This document shows positions 1 through 11,753 of a stretch of 64,000 nucleotides of DNA, piece after piece. Each line of letters begins with the position of its first letter. Position 1 is the first letter of the stretch. Origin of the DNA: Chrysogorgia sp. JL179-B06 (Eukaryota; Cnidaria; Anthozoa; Scleralcyonacea; Chrysogorgiidae). The stretch spans positions 2,004,501 through 2,068,500 of the forward strand of contig JAYKKM010000250.1 of the NCBI GenBank assembly GCA_035772405.1, given 5' to 3'. Under the pieces are notes generated by a model. It made no database searches. It saw only the letters and a program-made list of their open reading frames with translations, and was not told the DNA's origin. Made by a program: the position numbers and the translations under genes.

Positions 1-656
1 GTTGTTCCAAAAAGTTTGAGTGTACCACTTTCTGATCTCCAGTGCGAGTGTCTTAAAGGCTGAGAATGTCCATTCGGCAAAGTGGTTCAATTTTGGATGT
101 TTTTCAGCCCAACAGGAAAGAGTTAAACTTAGTGTTACGGCTGGAAGGTCTACAGAACATTTTGGCTTCAAATTTATTCCAAAAAGTGAGCCACGTCTCA
201 AACGTCCCATCATATTTATTGATTTCTAATTTAGACATTATCACATTGTTGCTTTTCACTTGACTGGGCTTTGTTGATGCGGCAATCTGTGCAGTTAATT
301 ACACGCTTGTACTCTCATCCAAATTTTTGTTCTTCCTTGTCTTGTTGATCGAGTAGAATTTTCTCTTTCTTGTGTTTGTTGCTTTCAGCCTTCATCACAA
401 CTTCTTGAAGGCTGTGTTGCAAGTTTATTATTTCCATGTCGATTTCATCAATGGTTTCTTCGATTTTAGCTCCCCATTTCTCCACGTTTTTAATAGTTTC
501 GCTCTCTTCGAGTTTAGAGATTTCTCTTGTAATTTGAGGTCTTCTACTGAACGGACAATGTTACCCAAAGCTATAGTAAACGAGTTGTTTAAGACAAATA
601 TGAGCGTTTTAAAATTAGATAAATCTAATTGTATTACTCAAATCCCACCTTTGGTA
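1..656. other. Non-coding, nothing recognised
   Basis: Only short chance reading frames occur here and none has recognisable protein character. No tRNA-like or repeat structure was seen before the inverted-repeat element that starts near 657. Confidence 0.5.
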
Positions 657-1578
657 TTATGCACATATCATCGGCTTCCCCCTTTGGTCGACCTCTGGGC
701 TGACCAGGGGGATTGTAAAGAAAAGGTGGAGAAAATTTGACGATTTTCCCGTGGGGTGGGGCGGACGTTACAAGAAAAGTCCCCTGGGTTAGATCTTTTG
801 TTGCAGACATCCCCCTGGTCAAAGCAACCAAAAGGTGTTCTAAAAATCGTCTGAAAGAAATTTGTGGTTTTGTCACATGCCGATTATGGCACCAATGAAA
901 CAATTTCTGTTTTGATGCACTACCTACGAACGCAGCACTCGTCTGTTTGAAACTTATTTTTATTGTTTTTTTCGGGTGAAGTTTCATATAAATTCCGAAA
1001 TGACGTCAGACTATCGGTAGTAAAATTAGAAATTAAAATCAGCTGTTATTTCTAAAAGAAAGCATTATCGTGAGAGTTAAGAATATGTTTTAAATTTGGG
1101 ATATTTATATGAAACGTCAGCCGTTTTTTCCTTTTGTATTCCTATGCAAAATATTAAACTATTACACAACACTCTCTTCAAGAGTAAACGGTAAATAACT
1201 TTAATATAAACTTTAATCCAGTTGATTGTGACAACATCAAATTATTTAAGTTTTCTCAGCCTGCTTATGTTTCAAATTCTCAATGGTTTACTTCTTCACA
1301 GAACGCTAGACATAGACCAAACTTTTAACTTTATCTTAAACAGAAGTTTAACAGATGACTGGTAGTGACCTAAAACATTATGAAGCCATGTTGACAATGT
1401 CCTGGCCACGCTTGAACGACTTAACCCAGTCTGTTTATTTATGCAAGTTCGTAATTTCCGTATCAGTAATTGTGCATTTCATCACAAGTTTAAATCTCAA
1501 GAAATCCCCCTCCCCTAAACTTCAAAACAATGTTGCAAATTTCCCCCTACCCAGGGGAAGCCGATGACATGCGCATTA
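657..1578. mobile_element. Non-autonomous DNA element (MITE-like) with ~25-bp TIRs
   Basis: The left end (TTATGCACATATCATCGGCT at 657) is matched in inverted orientation at the right end (about 1554-1578, reading GGGGAAGCCGATGACATGCG on plus), with a few substitutions. The inside is non-coding and has GGGGGATT-type tracts near both ends. I could not define a clean target duplication, so the superfamily is open. It ends just before the target duplication of the Penelope compound at 1596. Confidence 0.5.
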
Positions 1579-1610
1579 CGTAAATGGTAGTCCAACACCT
1601 TTATCCAGAG

Positions 1611-2100
1611 TAGTAAAAAAAGTAGAGTGCTGCGTAGACAGTGTTTTGAATATATAGCAAAGTGAAAAGGTGGTAAACTGCCAATAATTTAGTGACGAGA
1701 TACTGACGTTTCGAGCGGAGCCCTTCATCAGAGTAAGACGAGATGAAATAAAATAAATAGGGCTTATATGTATGCCAAAAGGGTGTCACAGGTAGAAAGT
1801 AGCCAATCAAATGCACGGGAAATAAACTAACTAATAATTAATGAGATGGGAAAAGTTAAATCATTTACTATTTTTACAGTCGATCAATAAGCAGACTGAG
1901 GGGGTGCGAGAAATGACAGGTCCAATATTCAAGGGGATTGGGCGATAATAATAGAAACAAAGACTTGAAAAGGAATGAAAGTGCATAAGCTAATAATAAA
2001 AAGTTCCAAGCAAAATAAAATAACAAAAAACTTTTAGGAAATTAAATAAAAGAAAAACGTTCATTACGACCAAGAGGATGTGTGGTGCCAAGTTTTAAAA
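1611..2100 (-). mobile_element. Penelope-like element, 3' untranslated end of the long copy
   Basis: This segment is the reverse complement of 13036-13469 with few differences, and includes the last coding triplets and stop seen in the plus copy. It holds the repeated block with a hammerhead-like core (1694-1731) and shares the sequence around 1620-1740 with the 5' end of the same element (12180-12310), so the block works as a pseudo-LTR. It stops at 2100 in an A-run and resumes at 3761. Confidence 0.8.
1694..1731 (-). ncRNA. Hammerhead-ribozyme-like motif in Penelope 3' repeat
   Basis: On the minus strand the order is CTGATGA, a short GC-rich stem-loop, CGAAAC, a small stem-loop and CGTC. 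This follows the hammerhead core (CUGANGA, stem II, GAAA, stem III, UH). There is one extra A after CTGATGA compared with the minimal consensus, and stem III is only about 3 bp. Penelope-like elements are known to carry hammerhead motifs in their pseudo-LTRs. Activity is not shown. Confidence 0.4.
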
Positions 2101-3760
2101 TAGGCACGCGATGCATGCATGTGTCTACCGCTAGAGAGTTGGAAATGTGTTACTCGCTCGGTACAAGAGTCGGCGATGTAACAGGACCGAATGTAGCAAA
2201 TGTTGTGTGATTGTTGTATATATATATACAGCATATTTGGAAATTTTTATAACAACATATTTGCATAGGTGGGATCAGAATTGCATATTTAGAGTGCTAG
2301 TATCAGACACTATATATTGTGTTTAGCATAATGGGACTAGCCGTTAGTTTTGTTCATTATTTTTGGGAAGAGTAAAGTAATTGGAGAGAGAAACATAGAC
2401 AATAAATTCATGGTAAGGGTTAAGCAAATTGCACGGTCAATCCAGTACAATTTAGTGAAGAAATCCATGGATATGAAGATATTTTGGTGCAGATTCACAA
2501 AACCGCTCTATTTTGCCATATGAGCTGAGTCAAATAAAAAATCCGCACATACATGTAGCTGTTAACTAGTGATCGCAAAATAGAAGATCTTCAATCTAAT
2601 TCAGTTATTACTTGCCGATAGCTATAATTGAAGACAACATTCCATGTATTAAATCCCTTGGCATTTTGAACACAGTGTTACAATCAATAGTTAACAAGCA
2701 ACTTTCATAATTTCTTTCTCCATCATAAAATAAATTTGTAAATGCATTTTTAAGACAAACATAAGGTCCACCATCATATTCACATGTCATAAACAATTCA
2801 CCAGTTAATGATTCACTATAGGCTAAGGCATAAATTTTCTCATATATTGAACCATGTTACTGTTAGGAACATCTGCTAACTAACAAAAAAATATTTTTTG
2901 CAGAACCTTAATAATACTACTATACAAACAATTACCATGACATAAAATATAGTTCAAGTAAGTCGGATTCCAGTCACAAATATATAGCAGTGAACGACAT
3001 TTGTTTTTTACCTGCATTGTCGCCAAATATTTTAGAATGGTTTCGTTGATGGTATTTATACATTGTAGCATATTATTTCAAAGTATAACATAATACCAAA
3101 AAAACACGTATATAAATGAAATGACAGGCAACATTTTATTCAAAAATTGACCTCTTAAACAGGACTTTCGTTATCTTCATTCATCAGAAATATTATAACA
3201 ACATTGTAGCACCCTATTCTTATATATTGCTAGAGTTTCGGTTTATAATGAGTTTCCTTGGACTACTTGGACTCTTGGAGTACAGTTTATACGAGATTGA
3301 TTTGGGATTGTTTTATCTATTCGTGGTTTGCGAACACATGGAGCAGATCAGAAAGACCTAAAAAGGATGAAAAGCATCAGTCGATTTACGAAGTGTTACC
3401 AGAGTGTCGATAACAGTCAGTGTGTGAGAAAGTATTATAAATATATTTATAATACTGTATACATCCAAATATAGTCAACAGATATTATACACAACAATAA
3501 ACAAGTAAAACAACGGAATAAACACAACTATAAACCACTCTTACTTATCAAAAAACATGTTAAACGTAATAGATACAACTTACCTTCCTACGAGCAACAT
3601 AAAACTTGTCGACCAAATTAAAAGACAAAGATTTTCGAGATTTGTCACGAAGCTAGCCGGTCGGCGATAATCGGCGCGCATGCGCAGTCCGATTTTTGAA
3701 ACGTTCAAGACCTCAAGATTGCGCGTTGACTATGCGTGCTACCACTTACGCGGTAGACAC
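2101..3760. mobile_element. Unclassified 1.66-kb insertion inside the Penelope element
   Basis: The Penelope sequence stops at 2100 (ends TTTTAAAA) and continues without loss at 3761 (AAAAATGAGACG), so 2101-3760 is inserted at an A-run. An 11-base inverted match, GTGTCTACCGC at 2121-2131 and GCGGTAGACAC at 3750-3760, marks the ends, but the left copy lies 20 bases inside the junction, so the left end is imperfect. The interior is AT-rich with no transposase that I recognise. Superfamily unknown. Confidence 0.55.
2608..3071 (-). pseudogene. Unidentified protein-coding remnant, two segments
   Basis: Two adjacent minus-strand segments (3071-2880 and about 2850-2608) have ordinary amino-acid composition. 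The second reads through a stretch rich in Tyr, Cys and Asp (…YDGGPYVCLKN…) to a stop at 2608. They could be exons of a gene captured by, or native to, the 2101-3760 insertion. I do not recognise a family, and chance open frames are a real alternative. Confidence 0.2.
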
Positions 3761-3894
3761 AAAAATGAGACGCTTCTCTTGCCGCTTGCGGTTATCGTTG
3801 CCACCGGAGATGGGAAGGATGGCACAGACTTTCATGTCTGAAACCAAATGGTTGGAGCTGTTGAAATGGCAGGCTACAGGTTTGTCACCATCAT
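3761..3894 (-). pseudogene. Penelope GIY-YIG C-terminal fragment (continues from 9610)
   Basis: The reverse complement of 12906-13040 is found here: it codes for the end of the endonuclease region (…RHFNSSNHLVSDMKV… by comparison with the plus copy). The fragment is cut off at 3894 by the hAT-like insertion, and the missing upstream part starts again at 9610. The first 5 bases (ATCAT, 3890-3894) are the duplicated target of that insertion. Confidence 0.8.
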
Positions 3895-4230
3895 CAGGGG
3901 CGGATCTAGACCGTAGCAACTGTAGCGCATGCTACAGTCAGATTTTGAGACAGATTTTGAGAAAATAACCAAATTTAAATTTAAATTGCAATAACACTTT
4001 TCAGACAGCTTTTCCAAGGTTATGTGGTATCATTCTAAGCCATTTTGGACATTTTGCGCGCGATATGCGTCCATTCATTGATTATTAACCCGCGATTGGG
4101 CATGCTCCTGTCACCCGCGCTTGCCTTGCCTCCCCCAAGAGCCTGCATTGCTCTTGGCTAGCGCTTGCCCGCATATAATTTCTAGCTACATAGCATCAGG
4201 CTAAATGCGCATTTGCTGTGTTGCAAGTGT

Positions 4231-4375
4231 GACGTCGGCTACAGTCATACGAGAAAAATACCCGTAGCTGCTGCCGTAGGACTGTAGCGAAAATGTAGCA
4301 GACCAATCAAACGCCAGATTTCTATGACGTAGGCTACAGTTGACTGTAGCCAACTGTAGCCGACGTCATATGCTC
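4231..4375. repeat. Subterminal inverted repeat with CTGTAGCC/GGCTACAG motifs
   Basis: GTGACGTCGGCTACAG near 4230 is mirrored by CTGTAGCCGACGTCATAT near 4350-4372, with further CTACAGT/ACTGTAG words between. Clusters of short motifs close to a terminus are typical of hAT transposase binding regions, so I read this as part of the left subterminal region. Confidence 0.4.
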
Positions 4376-5724
4376 GCAGCTCTTGAATGATGTGATATTT
4401 ACATGTAGTGCGCTACATTCGTGCATAGTTCGTGCAGCTTCAATGGCTCCATTAACAATGTTTTACAACAACTGCTGCCCTATTGAATACATTGGATGTA
4501 AAGTTATTCTCCGGAGGAAGAGTCAGATAGACTAATCATCCTTAAACGGTGCTGTGAGCCTGTGAGCATGTTATTGCGCGAGAAGTTGGGAAGAAGGATT
4601 ATCTCCGTGCATGTTCAGTTCCCTCGCAGCCGGTAAGCTCAAATCTGTGAATGATCATACTCATGCATAATAAATAATTATATGATTAAATATGCCAATG
4701 AATCTGTGTAAAACAAATCGAAAACTCTAAAAGGTTGGTTTACTGCCGAAATATTGTTTAGGGTCTTAGGCCCTGATTTAGAGAGTATTAATACTTGAAT
4801 TAACTTGAGTATTCGATTTGTATTAAATTACACTGCTATAATTACACTGCTATAATTACACTGCTAAATTACAGCATTAATAATATGTCATGTGTATTAT
4901 AATATTATAATGTAAATAAGTTTGCGAGTACGACATTTACGATGTCAATACTGTTATGTATGTGAAGTTTGAATTTGAGCATTGCATATGTGTTGTGATA
5001 CCACAGCACTTGCTCCTTTGATCTTGTATATACTGTAGAGAACAACAGCAGATGGTAATTGTCTTTACAATGCTTGTTATATTACTCTGTGTGGTAGCGA
5101 GTCCCTAGTCATATATGTACCTCTGCTGTCTTACAAGCATTGAACTGCATATGTGATGCATACTCTCAATTTATACTTCCCATTGGTTGAGCAGCAGTGT
5201 ATTAATGCATTTACAGATGAAGCAAATGCCTTTGCTATGTGTTTGTCTGAAAATGCATGTAATGAATCATTTGACAAGAGAAGATCGATCAAAGGCTGTT
5301 GTTGCAGAAGTTTACAATAATGTCCATAACTCTCAATTTCCCTCATTTGTATGTCTTCTTTCACTATTGAGTGTGATCAATTAATCTCCCCATTGAATCA
5401 TACTTTCCAATTTCTAAGAGCCAACAAAGTCCAGATGATATTAACCCTCAAGAATAGGTTGATTCCCTTGCTTTCATGTTCAACTGCACCATTTTGCCAA
5501 GATAAGCAAATGGGATGATATTCAAATTGAGCAAATACACCTTTTTATGTGCTTCATTACATATAGACTATCTCAAGACAACAGTAATTCCTACGACTAA
5601 AGATCATTATGTTTCCCTTTGCCAGCCCAAATAAAGTGCTAATTAATCAAGAAGAATTTTTCATTAAGCCATTGTTTAACATATTTATTTAACATTATTT
5701 AAGCCATTATTAACTGATTTTGCC

Positions 5725-5880
5725 CAATCCTGACCACAGTTTGCTGCTCTACCAATATGATTTTCAACTGTCAATGTTTTCTGGTCACTATTGCGCTGCT
5801 CTACCAACATGATTTTGAACTGTTTCAATTTGTGCTTCCTACAACCATTACCTTGCTGCTATATAACAAACCTGTCGTAT
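5725..5880. repeat. Degenerate ~55-60-bp tandem repeat, left of the LINE
   Basis: Units share GCTGCTCTACCAAYATGATT followed by an AACTGT and GTGCTTCCT block. The same type of unit reappears right of the LINE at about 9115-9215, so the LINE landed inside a minisatellite belonging to the hAT-like element. Confidence 0.45.
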
Positions 5881-6711
5881 ATTAAGACCAGTCGACAAAA
5901 CAGCAATTCGCCGAAAGTACTTTTTGCAGTATGGAACGCTCAATCCATCAATAAGAAAGTAGCGATCGTATGTGATATTATTCAATCAAACAAATTAGAA
6001 ATTTTGGCAATAACGGAAAGCTGGCTACCTAAAGACATTAATAATAATAACTCAACTGTCACTGAAATCCTGAATATACTTAAGGATTTTGCATTTTTGC
6101 ATATCCCAAGGGAAACAGGCAAAGGTGGTGGAGTGGCTTTGTTCTACCACAAACATTTAAAAATTACAATAAACTCGACTGTTGTGTTTAAATCGTTCGA
6201 ACACATGGATCTATCAGTTGTTTATGGCAATTTTAACGCTCGACTTATTGTCGTATATAGACCACCACCATCAAAGAAAAACAAGCTAACAACACCTATG
6301 TTCTATACAGATTTCTCTGAACTTATTGAAACATTAACTAACAGCAATCAACCACTGCTTATCTCAGGCGATTTTAATTTTCACCTTGACAATACAACTA
6401 ACCTTGATACGATGAAATTTATGGATCTTCTGGATTCTGCCGATCTAGTTCAGAATGTTTCTGGAACTACCCATCGCAAAGGCCACACTTTAGACCTAAT
6501 TATAACACAACGTGATGATAACTTGATTAGCGATGTAGAAATATTGCCGGACATTTATTCCGATCACCGAGTGGTCACATGTAAGCTGAACTGTCCAAAA
6601 CCACCTGTGTCGAAGGTGCTAGTGTCCTACAGGTCCACTAAGAAATTGAACTCAGATGATCTCACAAATACCATCAGTGAGTCATTTTCTCAATCATACT
6701 ACCATAGTTGA
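5791..6711 (+). pseudogene. CR1-like LINE, apurinic endonuclease part
   Basis: This frame holds an exonuclease-endonuclease-phosphatase domain of non-LTR retrotransposons, which nicks target DNA to prime reverse transcription. Visible blocks, in order, are WNAQSINKK, AITESWL (catalytic Glu), KGGGVALFY, VYRPP, ISGDFNFHLD (Asp/Asn motif), LDLIITQ and SDHRVV (the SDH catalytic motif near the C-terminus). All key residues are present. The frame breaks near 6700 and the protein continues in another frame at 6656 onward, so this copy is a pseudogene. The first ~40 codons look like read-through from flanking repeat, and the true start cannot be fixed. Confidence 0.85.
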
Positions 6712-7795
6712 TGCAAATGGCTTAATTGATACCTATAATAGTACGCTAAAAAGCATTTATGATGATATAGCTCCTATACAAACCAGGTTGGTGAATCACC
6801 GTCCTTGGGCCCCCTGGTACAACGATGCTCTACGCGAAGCCAAACGTGACAAGCGCCGCATAGAACGAAAATACAGAAAGTCACACCTGACTGTGGACAA
6901 GCAGTTGTTTACAGAAGCATGCGAGAGGTACAACAGAATGCTGGAAAAGTATAAGATCGATTATTATAAGGACAAGATTAAGCAGGCTGACAGTAATAAA
7001 CTTTTCCGGTTAGTGGAAAATCTGTTCCAGAAGAACAACAAAGTTTTACCGTGTCATACATCTCAGAAAGTCCTTGCTGACGAGTTTAATAATTTTTTCA
7101 TTAACAAGATTCGGCATATTAGGAGTGAACTTGAAGTACAAAAAGCTCAAACAACAAAATTGGTCGCACTACAAGAATCGAGCCGACCAGCCAGTGAGTT
7201 TAAAGAATTCCATCTACCGGGCGATAAAGCTATACAAGATATTATCAAGTCTATGCCGGCAAAGACTTGCTCTCTAGATCCCATACCAACACATGTGGTC
7301 AAGAATCATTTGGAATTCTTGACTCCTGTAATAGGGACTATAATAAGGTCATCACTTTCTGACGGTTTGTTTCCAAATCAGCTGAAGATTTCGCACGTTG
7401 GTCCTCGACTGAAAAAGTATGACCTTGACAGAGAGCAATTCCCAAGCTTCAGACCAGTTGCCAATATTGCCTTCCTAAGTAAAGTGTTAGAGAAGATAGT
7501 TACACATCAAGTGCATGGATACTTGAATACCACCAACTTGTTTCCGTCTTTACAATCGGCGTACCGTCAGTTCTATTCCACTGAAACCGCTTTACTGAAA
7601 GTGACTAATGACATCCTAAGATCTCTTGATAGTAACCAGGACGTTATACTTGTATTACTCGATTTATCAGCAGCTTTTGACACCCTGGATCACGATATCG
7701 AGAAGACTCGAAACGTACTTTGGTTTTTCTGGGAATGTTCTACAATGGTTCAAATCATATCTCACGGGACGTGCTCAGTCAGTTGTGATTGGTGA
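6656..7795 (+). pseudogene. CR1-like LINE, linker and N-terminal reverse transcriptase
   Basis: This continues the endonuclease frame after a frameshift. The first half is the basic linker (…PWYNDALREAKRDKR…) common to CR1/L2 elements. The second half has RT fingers/palm blocks: FRPVANIAFLSKVLEKIV, QSAYRQFYSTETALLKV and motif A LDLSAAFDTLDH with the catalytic Asp. After motif A the reading frame is lost, and the rest of the palm lies in the frame starting at 7626. Confidence 0.85.
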
Positions 7796-8774
7796 CTCTG
7801 TGTCTTCGTCACGACCGCTCGAATTTGGAGTACCACAGGGATCGATACTCGGCCCCTTGCTTTTTACGCTATATATGGCCCCTCTACAAAATGTCATATC
7901 TAAATATGACTTAAACTGTATGCTTTATGCCGATGATACCCAATTATATATTGCGGTAAACCCTAAAAATCTGTGTACTGCTGAAGAAACGCTACGCCGT
8001 TGCATAGCTGATATCATGTTGTGGAATACAGATAACATGCTATTGTGTAACCCTGGGAAAACAGAGGTCATTCATTTTACCTCTCGTTATAATAAGAACC
8101 ACAACTTGTTAACGGAATTTTCACTGGATAGTACCTTCATTAACGTTTCCGAAAAGGTGCTTAACCTTGGGATAATCCTAGATAAGAACCTAACCATGTC
8201 GGCTCAGATTAATAGAACATGTCAAAAAGCACGACTGGCCATTAAAGCAATTGGTCGCATGAGGAAGTATCTATCTCTGGATGACTTAAAGAGACTGGTA
8301 AATGCATTGGTTATTTCTCGCCTAGACTATGCGAACAGTACATTATATGGAGTTCCGAAGTACCAACTTGAAAAATTACAACGCGTCCAGAATGCTGCAG
8401 GGCGATTAATCACCGGAATTAAGAAGTTTGAGCATATAACCAGCGCATTAATGGGCTTACACTGGCTACCAATACAGTATCGTATTTATTTTAAGATTCT
8501 TCTGTTGGTATATAAATCGCTCAATGGATTAGCCCCAAATTATTTGGCTGGCCTCATTAAAGAATATCGTCCTGCTCGAGCACTAAGATCTTCGCATCGC
8601 TCGCTACTCCACATTCCTAAAGTAAATGGTGTAACATATGGTCGACGTGCTTTTTCATATGCTGCCCCAGAACTTTGGAACTCGATCCCTGACATTATTA
8701 AGTCATCTGAATCTATTACTAAATTTAAATCTGCTCTTAAGACTCACTATTTTAAAATAGCCTACAACTGTTAA
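7626..8774 (+). pseudogene. CR1-like LINE, C-terminal reverse transcriptase
   Basis: The segment begins in the WFKSYL block and carries RT motif B (GVPQGSILGPLLF) and motif C (MLYADDTQLY, catalytic YADD). The thumb region and a C-terminal block (YGRRAFSYAAPELWNSIP) typical of CR1/L2-type elements of invertebrates follow. About 150 bases beyond the stop the element ends in an ATT microsatellite (about 8905-8920), the usual 3' end for this clade. There are two or more frameshifts over the whole LINE but few stops, so it is a moderately young, dead copy. Confidence 0.85.
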
Positions 8775-8954
8775 TCTTCCTTTTTAAAATCACATGCAAC
8801 TATATTATATTAGCGTATTTTTTTTAAAATCACATGTTATTACTCTTAGAATATGTCTGTAAGTGCATCGAGATTTTTAGATGCGCATATAAGAAATTAT
8901 ATATTATTATTATTATTATACTGAGATGATTTTGGGTCCTTTCTCAATATATGT

Positions 8955-9033
8955 AGCATCAACTCAAGTCAGTTTTAGGATTAGGGTTGGTATTAGGGTA
9001 ACCCTAATCCTAAAACTGACTTGAGTTGATGCT
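8955..9033. repeat. Near-perfect hairpin with TTAGGG-like arms
   Basis: AGCATCAACTCAAGTCAGTT followed by TTAGGATTAGGGTT is mirrored exactly after a short spacer, giving ~35-bp arms. A further GTTAGGATTAGGGATT follows at 9050. It may be a tiny fold-back element or a rearranged telomere-like satellite. Confidence 0.6.
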
Positions 9034-9114
9034 ATAATAATTTTACAGTTAGGATTAGGGATTGGTTTGTATTTCGGTTGTTCATATATCGAGAAAGTGC
9101 CTGATTTTTAACTA

Positions 9115-9215
9115 ATTTTGCTTCCTGACCAATATTAGACTGCTGTACAGTACAGTACCAACAAATTGTTGAACTGTTTGTGCTTCCTAACCACTACTGG
9201 TCTGTACATTAACAG
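9115..9215. repeat. Degenerate tandem repeat, right of the LINE
   Basis: Carries the same GTGCTTCCT…ACCA…AACTGTT units as 5725-5880, so it is the other half of the minisatellite split by the LINE. Confidence 0.4.
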
Positions 9216-9514
9216 CCATGGTGGTGATTTTGCCCTCTTGTGAATGTGATGTCTTGCAGGGGCTACATAATAAATTAATTTTACTGTCTTGTGCAGGAAA
9301 ATAAATTTATCAAGCATCTGCTTTGTATAAAATCTTGCTTGAAGTAGTTGATTTTACTTGTAGTGTTTATTGGAAGTTAACATGCATGTGATAACACTGT
9401 TATCATAATTGATTCTTTACTTCTGCTTAAAATTTCAACTTCACATGTTGCAAAATTACCTAAAAATATATGCTCAAAATGCAGGAAATTGTGTTTGAGG
9501 TTCTAAAATTTGAA

Positions 9515-9560
9515 ATTTTCAGGGGGGGCATGCCCCCGTACCCCCCTAAATTGGTACACT
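9515..9560. repeat. C/G-rich hairpin near the hAT-like right end
   Basis: GGGGGGGCATGCCCCCGTACCCCCC forms a compact GC hairpin just inside the right terminus. The same kind of GGGGGCATGCCCCC block is a common subterminal feature of hAT-type elements, which supports the family call. Confidence 0.45.
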
Positions 9561-9609
9561 TCCGTAATATGCTACAGTCAGATTATGACCTACATCCGCC
9601 CCTGATCAT

Positions 9610-11747
9610 TGATCCTCACGGAACGAAGATGTTCAGCAAACCTGTCTGAAAGGCGTCGCCCAGTTTCACCGATGTAGATTTTAGGGCATTTATCGCAAGA
9701 AATGCAATAAATTATGTTGGTGGACGTGCATGAAAAAGCATGATGGATTGTGTGGTCGAATTTGGGGGCAGTAATAACTGTAGTGGGATTGAGAAAAGGG
9801 CATGTGTTACAGAGGGAACGGCCGCAAGAAAATGTTCCTGCTGGTGTCGAGGTATTTTGTTTAAGGGCACTATGTACTAAGGAGTCACGAATGTTTTTTC
9901 GGCGAAAAGATACCAAAGGGTTGTCGGTGAAAATGGCTGACGTCTCAGGATCATTTTGTAAAATCTGAAAATTCCGATTAATAATATTTTTAACTTTAAA
10001 ATTGAAAGGATGAAATGTTAGAACTAAAGGAATTTTATTGTTTGAAACTCGTTCCAAAGATGGTTCAAGGGCGTCTAAACGGGGACGAGAAAAGCTTTCT
10101 GAACGGCGAGGTCTAAAAGGTTGGTAGGGTAACCACGTTGGACAAAAAAAAATCTCATTTCCATTGATTTGGCTTGAAAATCTTGGTCGTCGCTACATAA
10201 GCGACAAAGACGCAATAATTGAGAGTAAGGGATGGATTGAATAGTGTGGTTGGGATGAAAATAGAAGATAACTATGGGAGTCAGTAGGCTTGTACGAGAC
10301 CGACGTTTTCAGCGAATCACCATTAATCGAAATTAAAATATCAAGGAACGACACAGAGGTCTCGCTGATTTCCCACGTGAACTTCAGAGCAGGATGAAAA
10401 TCATCAACAAAGTTGATGAACTGCTCTAAAAGGACACGTGAACACGACGCTGTTCCTAAACAGTCATCGATAAATCTACCTAAAAAGCAGGCAAGGGACC
10501 CGTGTATTGTTCAAAGATCTGTTTTTCAACATAACCAACAAATAAGTTAGCATAGCTTGGACCCATTTTGGTGCCCATCGCAACACCACTTATTTGTTGA
10601 TAATGTTCACCATCAAACGAAAAATTGTTAAGGGTAAACACTAGTTCTGCTAAGCGGAGTAACGCACTAAACATGCCTTGCAAATTTTCGACCAGTTACG
10701 TTTCAGTAGTTCCGATAAATTTATTTTCACGATGGACGTTAAGTCCTTATACACACCGTCATTCCCCATTGTGATGGCCTTGAAGCTCTGAAGTTTTCTT
10801 TGATCAACGCACTAATTTAGAACCCTCCACAACCGTCTTTGATATAAGAAGGCAACTTCTTAACCAAAGGATACATAACGTTGTCTAGAAAACTGGAAAC
10901 GAGCTCGGTGGGGCAACTACAAGCAGAAACAATTGGCCTGCCAGGATTGTTAGGTTTATGGATTTTAGGTAGGAAATATATGACAGGCGTTCTGGGGGTT
11001 GTTAATATAAGGTTAGATGCAGAGGCAGGCAATTCACCGGCTTGGATGAAATTCTTGATGGTGGTTTTGACGGATTTTTTGTGAGATTGAGTGGGATCGG
11101 AATTCAACTTAGTATAAAAGATGGTGTCGCTGAGTTGACGAAGAGCCTCTTGTCAATACAAGTTCGCTCTCCAGACAACTACAGCGCCACCTTTGTCCAC
11201 AGGTTTTATGACAACGTCATTTCGGCGTCGTAATGAATTCAAAGCTAGAAGCTCTTCTTTGTTAAGGTTATGAACTTGTTTTCTGCACAGAGGGTAAAAT
11301 TTATCAATGTCATGGCAGCATTGTCTTACGAAAAGATCAAGGGAAGAAAAATCGCCGTAGGATGGAGACCAAGACGACTTCTTGTGGTTGAGTTCTTCGA
11401 AAATATCCTTATTGCTATTGAAAGTGGGCTTATCATGAAAAAAGGCTTTGAGGCGCATGCGGCGGAAAAAAGGCTTTGAGGCGCATGCGGCAGAAGAAAG
11501 ATTCGGTATCCTCTTTAACTGAAAATAGATCGATGGGCCTGGAGTTGGGAACAAAGTTGAGACCTTTCGCAAGAACAGATCTCTCGGGGTCAGATAATGG
11601 CAAATCAGAGGGAATAGTGAAAACAAGACGAGTGACTTCGTTAGAGGAACTAGTGCTTTGGGAGGGATTCGGGGAAGGACCCAGTAATTTGGCCAATTTG
11701 GATGCCTTAACGTCTTTCAGAAAAACATAGAGTCTGGAATTTAGCAT
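9610..11747 (-). pseudogene. Penelope-like reverse transcriptase with GIY-YIG endonuclease, main part
   Basis: Reading leftward from about 11747 there are an N-terminal block (…LSDPERSVLAKGLNF…), RT blocks KPVDKGGAVVVW, PKIHKPNNPGRPIVSACSCP, GVAMGTKMGPSYANLFVG and, near 10440, FIDDCLG (catalytic Asp pair). The GIY-YIG endonuclease of Penelope elements follows (IIYCISCDKCPKIYIGETGR at about 9640-9720). The gene is broken by several frameshifts, including a small duplication of a GCATGCGGC-containing block near 11450-11490. The last ~45 codons lie at 3761-3894, displaced by the hAT-like insertion. Confidence 0.9.
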
Positions 11748-11753
11748 GCGAAT

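Larger units (their letters stand above)
3895..9604. mobile_element. hAT-like DNA transposon, non-autonomous, hosting a LINE
   Basis: The ends are CAGGGGCGGATCTAG (3895) and the inverted CTACATCCGCCCCTG (to 9604). It is flanked by a perfect 5-bp duplication, ATCAT (3890-3894 and 9605-9609), and the Penelope sequence is restored when one copy and the element are removed. Subterminal CTACAGT motifs recur at both ends. A CAGGGG-type terminus fits hAT. A 5-bp duplication is not the classical 8 bp, but 5-bp hAT lineages are described. No transposase gene remains. A CR1-like LINE (about 5890-8925) is inserted within it. Confidence 0.7.
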
